Shown here piece after piece: positions 54,313 through 63,822 of a stretch of DNA of 64,000 bases; within the stretch, counting starts at the first letter, position 1, and every line of letters starts with the position of its first letter. Made by a program: the position numbers and the translations under genes. Under the pieces are notes generated by a model. The model saw only the letters and a program-made list of their open reading frames with translations, was not told the DNA's origin and ran no database searches. Origin of the DNA: Triangularia verruculosa (Eukaryota; Ascomycota; Sordariomycetes; Sordariales; Podosporaceae). Location: NCBI GenBank assembly GCA_033296885.1, contig MU864010.1, forward strand, positions 28,399 to 92,398, in the 5' to 3' direction.

Positions 54313-55098
54313 ATGGCAATGGGTCCTTCTCCAGAGACGGTACAAGATGCGCCAGAAAACCTGTACCACACAACACTGACCATCATTGACCACAATCCAT
54401 CGACCTCGGGTGCCACCCGCCATCCCTACATTCTCGGAACCCATACTGACATGGAGTCTGCCAAAGCTTGGGCCCGGGTTGCGCTGCAAGAATCGCTCAG
54501 CTACTCGCCGTCCGACTTTTCCAAGTTTGTTGCCCAGCCAAGCCTCCACCCCTGTCAAGAATGGCCCTACGGGGAGAACATTCAGGTGTACGCCCTGTCC
54601 CCCTCCGGGCAGGAGTTTCTCGTGGGAATCGTGGCCAGGCCGAACGAGGACAAGCTGCCCCATCACTCCCACGCCGAGGGGCAAGATATCCCGCAGCACG
54701 AGACGGATACCTGTTCTGGGCATGATGATTTGCACTACATTTTGCAGACACGGTGGGATTTCAAGCAGGCGAAGGGGGATAAGAACAGCAATGCTTTTCA
54801 GAAGACCGAGGTGGCGGGCTGTTGTGCCCCGAGGAGGGAGGCTTTTCAGAAGGCGAAGCAGTTGCTGCGCGGGGAGAGGGACAGGGGCATGTTTGCGCAG
54901 TATGACGAGCGGGAGACGGGGGATGAGGAGAGTGAGCTTGACGAGAGGAAGTGGGGGAAGGGTTCTGGGTGGCCGTTTGGGGACGAGGTGGTTATTCATG
55001 CCGTCGGTCATGGGGGGGAGAACTACGAGGTTGCGGTGAAGTCGGTGGGTGGAGCGAGGAGGAGGAGGAGCAAGTCTAGTTTGGAGACGGCTGCTTGA
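54313..55098 (+). CDS. Hypothetical protein
   Basis: A single exon of 261 residues from the first ATG. I recognise no family. The N-terminal half alternates strands and helices (LYHTTLTIIDHNP, MESAKAWARVALQESLSY, WPYGENIQVYALSPSGQEFLVGIVA). It is followed by HYILQTRWDFKQAK, a charged stretch with RGERDRGMFAQYDER, and VVIHAVGHGGENYEVAVKSV. The tail is basic (GARRRRSKSS). No signal peptide or membrane helix. It converges with the next gene with only 74 bp between stop codons. Confidence 0.65.
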   Translation: MAMGPSPETVQDAPENLYHTTLTIIDHNPSTSGATRHPYILGTHTDMESAKAWARVALQESLSYSPSDFSKFVAQPSLHPCQEWPYGENIQVYALSPSGQEFLVGIVARPNEDKLPHHSHAEGQDIPQHETDTCSGHDDLHYILQTRWDFKQAKGDKNSNAFQKTEVAGCCAPRREAFQKAKQLLRGERDRGMFAQYDERETGDEESELDERKWGKGSGWPFGDEVVIHAVGHGGENYEVAVKSVGGARRRRSKSSLETAA

Positions 55099-55172
55099 GG
55101 GTAAAAATGATTCAGGCATTATGGTGTTGTTGGGTACTTGTATCTATCGGGCCATGGCTGGTCTGAATGAGA

Positions 55173-55885
55173 TTAAACATAAATAACCCGGTGCCAGAAT
55201 CTCCTCCACTTTCCTTTTCTCATCATCGCTCCGCTTCCCTCTCTTTCGAGAAATAACTCGATCCTCTGCCTCACATCCTCCGGCATCTCACCTATACTGT
55301 CGTTGATCAGGTCTAGACAGATTCTTGACGCTGCAGACTCACCTGTCAGCCGGGTTTTCTCCACAACAGCCAGGAGTACTCACGGATCGAGTTGTCGCCG
55401 CCCTCCAGGGCAGCCCTCATTCTTGCCGAGTTGTAACACCCGAATCTGTCCTGCACCGCCAGCATCTGTTTCCAAAGGATCTCCGTGTCCAGCTCTTCGT
55501 CATCCTCATTGTTGTCACCGACATAGCCCTGAAATGGCCGAGGCTGGGTGCTTCTCCAGGACTCGCACCTCGATGCTGGCCTTTTCTGGCTCGAGTTTCG
55601 ACTGAGACCCCCGGCACCGAACTTTTTGCTTTGTGTTTGTAGGTGGAGGTCACGGGGATGGGAGTTTTGTGTCTGATTGCTGGCTATTGTCTCGAGCAGG
55701 GGACAGGGTGTGATGGCGTCGATGCTGTCGTCATAATCGTATCCACTGCTGCTGCTGCTGCTGGCCGAGCATGATTTGCCAGAGTGACGCGTGTGATGTT
55801 GAAAATCAGACATCTCCATGTCCCGTTCTGGTGAAGACAGGTGGTGGTGATGATGAAAAAGGTGGGATCTGTTAAAGAACAGCAT
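55173..55885 (-). CDS. Hypothetical protein, His/Ser-rich N-terminus
   Basis: Two exons read from 55885 down: 55384..55885 and 55173..55330, with a 53-nt intron (donor GTGAGT, CTGAC branch, acceptor TGCAG). They encode 219 residues. The N-terminus has a run of five His and a Ser tract, then acidic NNEDDEELDTEILWKQM and an RFGCYNSARMRAALEGG helix. The second exon adds RICLDLINDSIGEMPEDV and a basic end. The chain has no known domain. An alternative acceptor 12 bases upstream (ACAG) keeps the same frame and would add four residues. Its stop is 74 bp from that of the convergent neighbour, so 3' UTRs probably overlap. Confidence 0.6.
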
Positions 55886-56823
55886 GGTTTTGGAAATTTG
55901 GCGCTGTGTCGAGCTTTTGTCTGAGAGGTGAAACGCGTAAAAGTGCAAAGTGAGATGAGAGATATGATTTATTCTCCCGTAGGTGCCCCAACAATTCCAA
56001 AGCTGAGCGAAAAAAAGCAAACTTCATCAAAGATCGTGGTACGCAGCCCCACCTCTCTCTGTCCGTTTGCTACCTGCTCTTTTCTTTCCCAAACGGAGCT
56101 ATCACAGTCTGGACACAGAAGCCCACAAAAATCCTTTTTGTCGTGGATGGTGCAGGAGGTAAAAGTAACCGAGACAAAGAAAAGCTCGTCCACTCCACCA
56201 ACTGAAAAAAGCAGAAAAGAAAATGGTTTAATTGGAAAAGCTGAGTAAGACAGTCTGCCTACCTGTGGTCCTACCCGAGACAACCGATCCGGATGCGGTT
56301 CCGTGCTGTTGGGTCAAGATTCCTGAGTCAAACTATTTCTGGAAAGGGGACCAGATCGTCGCATCTCTTCAAGGCGTTTGAGACAAAGAAAGTGATAGTT
56401 GTTCGGTTATCAGGATCTTATATACACACCAGACCTGTGGCTATGCCCTTCCAACCCATACTTTGAGCATCGTCACGCGTCCTCTCATGACGAGCTCCCA
56501 GGGCGATGCTTTCGCCCAATAATTGACAAGCCGTCAGCCAATCATGTGCCCATCCAAAGTCAACCCCACCACAAACTCCCCCCAACCTTGCTTGCTTGCT
56601 GGCTGACCAGTCTTTGCCTGCATGAGAGCTGCATAATGGTTGGAAATTCCAATCACAATCGACCCGCTCGATGCCACGACTGCACGAATGACCTTTGGGA
56701 TATCAAAATTGGGGCTGTGTCTCGATAGCGGTTACAAGGGTACTACCCAGTGACCCAAAGTGCTTGATTCAGTAATTCGTATCATTGAGCTGGAATCATA
56801 GCTTGTACTAGTGTGAGAAGATA
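55886..56823. other. Intergenic
   Basis: No gene can be supported in this 0.9-kb stretch. It contains the promoter of the minus-strand hypothetical gene and the 3' flank of the dehydrogenase gene. Confidence 0.5.
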
Positions 56824-58027
56824 TCAAGCCGCCAGAGCAAACTTCTCCCCAACCAACTCCTCGCTCAGCTTCCACAACCTGTCTGCGGCGACAGGGTCGT
56901 TGGCGTGGTGATATGGTTCTGTGAACTGGCAGTCTACCAGATACAAACCTTTGGTATCTGGTTGTTGTACATTAGCCGTCTACGTCTCGACATTGATCAA
57001 AGAAAACGCGGTAAACGTACCGTTCAGAGCTGGATCCAAAGCGGCAACCAGTGTGGTGGACGAGCCTTCATCAATGCTTTTCCAATAGGGTGCAACTTTG
57101 AAGAACTGGGCAGCCAGCTCCTCGTCTTGGTCTCTGCTGAGGTCTGTCAGGATACCTGTCAATCAGGGCATGTTAGTCTCATCACTAAATTTCTTATGAC
57201 CGAACCAAAAACATACTGCCAGGATGCAGCGTGTAGGCAGTGATCCCCTGCTGCGGCAAGTACTTTTGTAGCTGCAGAGTAAACAAGATATTGGCTGTCT
57301 TGCTTTGCGCATACGTCACAATCCCGTTATAACCGTCTTCGGTGCACTTTGCAAACGCGCCGGCCAACGGTTTGAAGTGGTCTTCCTCGGGGGGTACCTC
57401 TTTGCCTTCGAAATTGTAGTCTGAGAACCGGATGGGCGAAAGCCGGTGACCGGCGCTGGTGAGACTGATTATTCTGGTTGCTCCGGGAGGGTTGACTTTG
57501 GCCGCATTGCGCAGTAGAGGGAGAAGGAGGTTGGTAAAAAGGAAAGGGCCAATGTGGTTTGTGCCGAATTGCTGTTCGATGCCCTCTGCCGTTTTCTGAC
57601 GAGTGACGACGCAGATCCCAGCGTTGTTGACCAGGATGTCGAGCTTGTCTGTAAGCTGGGAGACTTCGGCGGCGGCTTGACGGGTGGACTTTTGGGAACC
57701 GAGGTCGAGGAGCACGATTTCGAGCTTGACAGAGGGGTATGCTTCTTTGATTTGTGAGGCCACCTCTTCGACGCGAGCTCGGGTTCTGGATGCGAGGATG
57801 AGAAGGGCCGGAGACTGCGATGCAAAGTTGAGAGCGGTGGAGGATCCAATGCCTTTGGGACTGACGCCCGTGATCAAGACTGTTTGTTGTCAAAGTGAGT
57901 TTCCATGCTAGTTGGTTCTGCTGAAGATGTGGAAGAACATACTGGTCTTGCCCCTGATCTGATCTGCAAACACCTTGACTACCTCGGAACCCGGTGTCCG
58001 CTGGCCAAAGTCCGCCTGTGAAGTCAT
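56824..58027 (-). CDS. Short-chain dehydrogenase/reductase (SDR)
   Basis: Four exons read from 58027 down: 57943..58027, 57217..57879, 57021..57155 and 56824..56957. They encode 338 residues. SDRs are NAD(P)(H)-dependent oxidoreductases. Seen: ILITGVSPKGIG, a TGxxxGIG nucleotide-binding loop lengthened by one residue; LASRTRARVEE, which suggests NADP(H); LDILVNNAGI; IISLTSAGH with the catalytic Ser region; and YAQSK, the catalytic YxxxK. TAYTLHPGSI follows. The C-terminus (HHANDPVAADRLWKLSEELVGE) is typical of fungal retinol-dehydrogenase/WWOX-like SDRs. The start at 58027 adds a 25-residue lead that resembles relatives. Substrate unknown. Confidence 0.9.
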
Positions 58028-58354
58028 ATTGGATGGAAAATGCAAGATGGTAAACAGATCAAGCTTGTCAAGGGTAATATGCAAGTACAGCCTTCATCCA
58101 AGCTGCAGAAGGGGTCCATGTCTTTTTATTCTCGAAAGGCATGCCATGTAGCCTCCCGGCGACCGCTGTTCATCTTTATCCGTTACATTCTCAGCTCAGA
58201 GCTGTCGGCAATTGTTAAATAGCCATTAGCCTCGATGATGGTCATCTGGGGGCACTAGGCAACCCTACCCCGCACGCTGCCACCATCTCCAAATCTACCC
58301 TTTGAGACCGGCAAACGACGTCCGCCCATTGTAACGAACTAATTAAGCGAACAG
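58028..58354. other. Intergenic
   Basis: Between two minus-strand genes; it would hold the SDR promoter and the HET gene 3' flank. Nothing else seen. Confidence 0.5.
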
Positions 58355-60589
58355 TCAGGCCAGTTCAAGATCTTGGAGCTCAAAGCCTTCCATCTCCACA
58401 GCCTCGCCATTCATGATGCCATGAACATAGGCCTGCCCCACAAGACTCATCACCCTCTCCTCCTCTTCGTCGCTCTCTGGATGGCCATGGCGCAGAATAA
58501 AAGGTCCCTCGGCACCAGGCAAGATTGCAACGACATCTCCGGCTTTGGCACTCGCAGGGCCCAATCCCAGATATCCCTTTTCAGTGAAAAACAGCTTGCG
58601 TTTCCCATATCGTTTCTGAAAGCTAGCCGAGAACCTCTCGTCATCCTGTCGAACAAGGACGATCTCATTGTCCCTCTTTCTCCTCATGACGTAGGTTGGA
58701 TTGTGATAAAACTGCTCCAACTCCTCCCAGCTTGGCGTGCTCGGATTATCCTCAGTCAGAGCTAGGATATGGAGTTTTGCCAGCGTATACATCAACCAGC
58801 CATGGCGATCAGAGCTCAGAAATCTCGGTCTTTTACACAAGTGTTGCAGTATCTCATCTCGACCCAAGGTATCGAACTCGGCAAGGGTCCACTTCTCTCT
58901 GGCTCTGTTCAGTGAATCCATGAAACCTGTACAGCAATCCGGTGCCGGTCCCATGCCGCTTCCAGCTTCTTGCTCGGCTTCCGCTTCAGCATGGGCTTCT
59001 GACTCGATTTCTGCCCTGACCATGACCATCGCCGACAGCAATTCCTTGAAAAGAGCCCCAAAGTCGGCTAGGGCCGGAACAACAGAATCAGAAGTCTGGT
59101 TCGCGCACAGTGTTCTCCAAAGAACCTCTGTTCGTGGCTCGCCTGTGTGCTGATACGGCTGTGAGAGCAGCATGCAGAGTTCAAACCAAGATGGATCGAG
59201 CAAGACGGAAGAGTTGACATGACTCGTTCTGTCATTGCCTGTTTCCACGATGGTGTCAAATAGATGGCCCTTTAACTTCAAGCGGTCCCAAGACGATGAT
59301 GGAAGAATCTGTGGTATCGTGTGTTGGCGCCCAGCAGTATGAAAGAAGCCATTTGAGCACATCATGTTGAAATACGGGAGCGAAAAGTCGGGGATCCATG
59401 ATGGAGATGGCTTGATCCTTCTGATAGAGGCATCCTGCACGCACGATAGAATTCGCAACGACGAGTAATGTTCAATCATGTGCTTTGTCGTCATGGCATA
59501 GACAACCTCGACGGGACTGGTGTAATCCACCGTCATCTTTGACTTGAGAGCCGTCTTCATCAGTCCAAACATGCCGTAGACTTTATCGCGGGGGTCGGTT
59601 GCTGAAAAGACCCACGTGTCGTAGATCAAATTCTCAAAGTCGATTTTCGCGTGTGGTTCCGATGCCGAGGTGGCATAGTAGAACTCTCTCCAGCGGGCTA
59701 GCTGGATGGTGTTGTGCTCTAGAGCTACCGCAATCTCGTGGGCTTGCATGAAGAGCGTACTGGGGCTGAATCCGAGCACCTTGCAGCGAGCTTCGACGGT
59801 GCGTGCTGCTGCCACTAACTTGTCCCAGGAGATATTGTGACTACCGCATAACAGAGAGAGCTCGCGGGAGAGGATAACCTCTTGTACAATCCACAAGCGG
59901 GAAAACCATTGTCTTTTGAAGAAAGCGGCCAGGCTGCACCATTCCATCCAGCTGGTGTATAAAAGATTGCTTGCTTCGTATATGGCAGGGTCCTGCCGAC
60001 GAAAGGGGGTAATCTTGCTCTGGGCAAAGACATCCCGGGGATATGCTGCAATTTTTGAAATGGTGGTGACGGCGTCTTTGGCATACTCGTCTCCACGGCC
60101 GAGCCAGACAACTGTGTGGGCGGCCTTTCGGTAGACATCGCCCATCATTTTCACTTGGGAAGCGCGCTCTTCAAGGTCATCTTGGTTGATACAGACAGCG
60201 TCAATCCAGATCCGGAATTCCTGGTTCTGGTGGATCTTGATGAAACTATCGGCTCGTGTGAGAGAGGCTTCAAGCTCGTGAAGAAAATCCACCAGATTTG
60301 TTTGTATGTAGATGCTTTTCCCTTGACAGAGAATCTCGACTTTGGAGTCGCTGCTGTACTCGCCGGAAACCAAGTTGAAATGCGCGGTAAAGTCCACCCC
60401 GTTGGCGTGAGGGTTTCCCCAGGTATAACTTAGAGCGTAGAAGAAAGGGTCGTCGGCGAGGTCGATGAACTCCAAAGAAGTGCAGAACTTTCCCTCGCGT
60501 GTGCCCTCGAGCCTGAGAACTCTTATTGACGTTTCGGTGGGAAGTGACTGGTACCGATAGGGTTCGTGCGAAGCCAAAGTGGGCACCAT
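58355..60589 (-). CDS. HET-domain protein
   Basis: A single exon of 744 residues, starting at the ATG at 60589; the eight-codon upstream extension has a GTG start. It has the full HET motif series: YALSYTWGN (51-59), IWIDAVCINQDD (127-138), MMGDVYRKAAHTVVWLGRG, FSRLWIVQEVILSRELSLLCG, DKVYGMFGLM and SWIPDFS. The C-terminal half has an Ala/Glu-rich stretch (about 540-560), then LFFTEKGYLGLGPASAKAGDVVAILPGA and a FILRHG strand, the common HET tail. Unlike the HET protein at 39585 there is no hydrophobic hairpin, so it should be soluble. It is divergent from the hemerythrin-like gene. Whether it acts in heterokaryon incompatibility cannot be told from sequence. Confidence 0.92.
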   Translation of the reverse strand: MVPTLASHEPYRYQSLPTETSIRVLRLEGTREGKFCTSLEFIDLADDPFFYALSYTWGNPHANGVDFTAHFNLVSGEYSSDSKVEILCQGKSIYIQTNLVDFLHELEASLTRADSFIKIHQNQEFRIWIDAVCINQDDLEERASQVKMMGDVYRKAAHTVVWLGRGDEYAKDAVTTISKIAAYPRDVFAQSKITPFRRQDPAIYEASNLLYTSWMEWCSLAAFFKRQWFSRLWIVQEVILSRELSLLCGSHNISWDKLVAAARTVEARCKVLGFSPSTLFMQAHEIAVALEHNTIQLARWREFYYATSASEPHAKIDFENLIYDTWVFSATDPRDKVYGMFGLMKTALKSKMTVDYTSPVEVVYAMTTKHMIEHYSSLRILSCVQDASIRRIKPSPSWIPDFSLPYFNMMCSNGFFHTAGRQHTIPQILPSSSWDRLKLKGHLFDTIVETGNDRTSHVNSSVLLDPSWFELCMLLSQPYQHTGEPRTEVLWRTLCANQTSDSVVPALADFGALFKELLSAMVMVRAEIESEAHAEAEAEQEAGSGMGPAPDCCTGFMDSLNRAREKWTLAEFDTLGRDEILQHLCKRPRFLSSDRHGWLMYTLAKLHILALTEDNPSTPSWEELEQFYHNPTYVMRRKRDNEIVLVRQDDERFSASFQKRYGKRKLFFTEKGYLGLGPASAKAGDVVAILPGAEGPFILRHGHPESDEEEERVMSLVGQAYVHGIMNGEAVEMEGFELQDLELA

Positions 60590-61070
60590 CTCGAAGAATG
60601 GTGTCCGAATCACGATGTGCTTTCTGCTCCATTGTTGAGACGATGGCGGACATCAATGAGGGGGGGGGAAGGGCGTGATCGGGTCATTCTAGTCCGACTG
60701 CTTCCTCGAGAGCCAATGACCACTGCTTTGCCGTTGACTCGTCTCCACCGAGGGATCACTGCTGACAGTCAGTTTGCTGCCGTCTATGGCGCCTGCGACA
60801 GAGCCAGTTGTGAAGCTGCCGCTAGAAATTTAATGATGCGGCGCCTGTTTTCTTTTCAAGGTAAAGTCACAAAGAAATGCCATCACCACTGCCTGTCGTA
60901 GTGTTGTGGTGTTTATAAACGGCGGGTCGCTGTCAAAATTACAGTGGTTGACGTCACGCCAATCGCCTACCGCTTTAACCCCACCACTGCCATCATCTAC
61001 AACAACCATCGCGACGACGAAGCACATTATTTCACCGAAATACCCAGACACTAAGCCAAAACTAAGCAAA
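60590..61070. promoter_or_regulatory. Bidirectional promoter, HET gene / hemerythrin-like gene
   Basis: A 481-bp divergent region. It has a palindromic CRE TGACGTCA at 60949-60956, 115 bp upstream of the hemerythrin-like start and 360 bp upstream of the HET start. A TTTATAAA-like TATA (60911-60919) lies further from the hemerythrin start. Confidence 0.5.
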
Positions 61071-61662
61071 ATGCCCACCCTCTCTGAAGTCATCAAGCGC
61101 GACCATGCTCGCATCATGGATGCATATCACGCCCTCATAGAAACCAAGCCCGAGGAACGCAACGCCGATGACTTCGTTTGGGCCCTCGCCCGCTACCTGA
61201 TTGTCGAGAACCTCGCCCTCATGCCAGCTTTGGAGTACCACATTTCCGGAGGCTCAGAGAGACAGCGTCGGTTGTCTGATGATTACGACAGTGTAAGTTC
61301 TTTGGTTCTTCTTTCATATTCAACCACCGCGAATAAAAAACTGATCACGGAATCAGATCAATGCAAAACTCCGCCACATGGCCAAGTACGACCCATCTGA
61401 GGAAAGCTTCGAGTCAGCACTCAAGGCCATCTGGCTTGATCTGGAGCCTCATATCCGCGAGGAGACCGATGGCGACCTTGATGAACTGGAAAGGAAGATG
61501 GACCCCGAGGATTCGCAGAAGCTGGGCAAGAAGTACGAGAGCCTGAGGGATATGCTTCAACGACCCTACGGCGCATTTGGAGTTCCAAATTCTGAGATTA
61601 TGGAGGATGTTCTCGGGACGACAAAAGCACAGCTGATGGAGAAGTTGGGCAATGGGGTCTAA
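61071..61662 (+). CDS. Hemerythrin-like (HHE) domain protein with altered ligand position
   Basis: Two exons (61071..61292, 61357..61662; donor GTAAGT) encode 175 residues. HHE proteins are four-helix bundles that bind a di-iron centre with His, Glu and Asp ligands. Seen: LSEVIKRDHARIMDAYHAL with His12; a second helix WALARYLIVENLALMPALE, where fungal relatives usually read ARHxIxEExxxxPALE; and a third with LEPHIREETDGDLDELE. So the second-helix His is replaced by Tyr42 and the second Glu by Asn47, while His12, Glu46 and the H..EE of helix three are kept. Iron binding may therefore be changed or lost. No targeting signal is evident. Confidence 0.85.
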
Positions 61663-63130
61663 AGAATCGAGTTGTGCCTTGATACCGAGATCACACGCGA
61701 TCTCTAGGTAGAAGATAATACCAGAAAAGCGTCTTTGAAAATCCTGCTGATTTTTCACAAGTTTCCCGGGACAGGTCAAGGTGCAGAGCGAGTTTCTGGC
61801 TTATCCGCACTACCATCTACTACCTGCTACTCGGGCAGAGGTGTTGCGTCCGGGAATGTGGCATACGAAAGGGGCTAAAAGGGGGCAAAGTGCTGTTACC
61901 TAGGCAACCATCCGATGACCCCGATTATCAACGTTTCTTCTAGACCATAAGTGAAACGTTTGACCCAGAGACACGGTACCCTAGTTGGCTTCTCGGACGG
62001 CGCAGCTTCGGCCGGCTCCGAGAGACAGATTCACCCTAATCCAGTCCACCACCTAGCGGTGAATCTGTCTCTGGCTTCGGCTTATCTTCCGTTCAAGTTT
62101 AAAAAGTTGCAATTCCAAATGACGACATGGAATATCGGGTCCAACACCGAATAGCCGACAGCCGAGTGTCTCTCCTGTTAAACGCTGGTGTCACCCCAAC
62201 ACGATCTTAGTCCATCATAGCACATTTCCTCCGGTGGGCTTCAAATCCGATGCCAGGGTAACGAGCCTGTGCTTTTAACAACCAGCCGGACCGATTGACA
62301 AACCTTGGGAGGCCTCTGCGCCCACCCTCCCCCCCATGAAGCCCAAAATCCAGGCACAGATACGCTATCCGCCAGCATGCCGCAGTTTTGCCATCCCAGG
62401 ACCCGAGATATCGAAATGTCCAAGACACTATCGCAGGTACCTGGCGGAGTGCCAGAGCAAGAGGACCCGATGGTCCACCGGAAACCTTGTTTACTCTTTA
62501 TTCAAAGGATTCCGATGCCGCTCCCATGGTAGGCAAGTAACCCCAAACAGCACAGTCGTGCCTGGCAAGTTGGGGAGCTCAAAAAGAAGACAACACGGAA
62601 TGCGGGCCTCCCGGGTGCCTTTTTTCTTCCCTATGCAGCGAGAATGAAGATGACAAAGACAGGCAGCAGGATCCGCAACGGGACGGTGCACAGTGCCCGC
62701 TTTCTGCAGCCAATCCTGCCAGCATGCTTGTCCAACAATTAAGAGCCGGTCAGGAGAAGACCGACTGATCAGGCCCAGCTGGGAGAGGAAGTGAAGAAGG
62801 GAAAATCTCGGCAAGGTGCAGCCTGACCTGATGTTCGTTGCCGACGGACGAGGCGAATCAGGGTGCCCGGCCCATGACGAAAGAAACACGAGGGAGGGTC
62901 GGACCGCAGGCCTACCGCACACCGCACCGGGTGTACGTGTTTCGCAACATTGAAAGGCTAGAGCAGCTAGACACGGACGTCCATCCCAAGACATCTGATG
63001 TACCTACCTTTCCGCCCAGCTTAGCGTTGCGGTGCCTCGGAAAGGGTGGCATGTGCGTTAGTTTGCCTTTAGCACATCAAAGGCGACAGGCCAAAAAGTC
63101 CGGTTCGTAATACGGTGGTGAGAATCAGAG
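61663..63130. other. Intergenic, transition to A/T-rich DNA
   Basis: No gene seen. It includes a perfect 15-bp inverted repeat (62021-62072). Base composition remains normal until about 63130. Confidence 0.55.
62021..62072. repeat. Inverted repeat, 15-bp perfect arms
   Basis: AGAGACAGATTCACC at 62021-62035 is the exact reverse complement of 62058-62072. The loop is 22 nt and the outer sequence (GCCG..CC on both sides) extends the pairing imperfectly. It could form a hairpin or be a remnant of a small inverted-repeat element. Confidence 0.6.
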
Positions 63131-63822
63131 GTCTTCAGAATATTTGTATATCTACGGTAGGAGTTAATATAATAAAGGGGTTAAAATATTAAATTAATAA
63201 GTATATTCTATACTAAATATAAATTAATCCCTTTTTTTATTTTATACTTTAGTCCTCTGTAATACTAAATTATTACTTCTCTACTAAATTTATACTAAGT
63301 CCCCCCTATATAAATAAACGCCCTTATTTAAGTCCCGGTTCTTAATATCCTATTAGTATATAATTTTTTAATTATATTAAAGGAAAAATTAGAATAAAAA
63401 ATAAAAAAAATAAAAAAAATAAATGATAAAGGGTGTATTATAAGTAATAAATATTAATAATAAATATTATAATATAATACTTGATTTTAAAACTTAATAT
63501 AAAAAAAATAGAAATTAAAATAAAAAAGCGATTTCTTTATTTATAGACTTTAAAGATAATCCTTTTAATTTTCCGTTTAAACTTTAAAAATAACCCTTTT
63601 AATTTAAAAGTAAATAAATTTATCAGAAATTCTAATTTTTTATTTGAATGAATATATTTTTTAATATTATTTTTATTATACGGCGTAAAGAATATATTAT
63701 ATAAAAACTTTTTATAAATTCCGAACTATTTAATTATTATTATTATTATTTAAACTTTAAAGTTTAAATTATTTTTAAATTAATATTTTATTATTTCCGG
63801 GATATAAAGTTAAATTGTATTA
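63131..63822. repeat. Very A/T-rich block, probably RIP-degraded repeat
   Basis: From about 63130 the sequence changes abruptly to almost only A and T, dense in TA steps, with no coding frame. An imperfect tandem duplication (ACTTTAAA.ATAA.CCTTTTAATT) is visible at 63547-63605. This is the usual outcome of RIP acting on a repeated element in Pezizomycotina. No element family can be identified. Confidence 0.7.

Noticed and set aside
55343..55383. 41-nt version of the intron in the His-rich hypothetical gene
   Set aside because: The next acceptor (TGCAG) gives a 53-nt intron with better branch spacing and the same frame, so I chose that; the short form remains possible.
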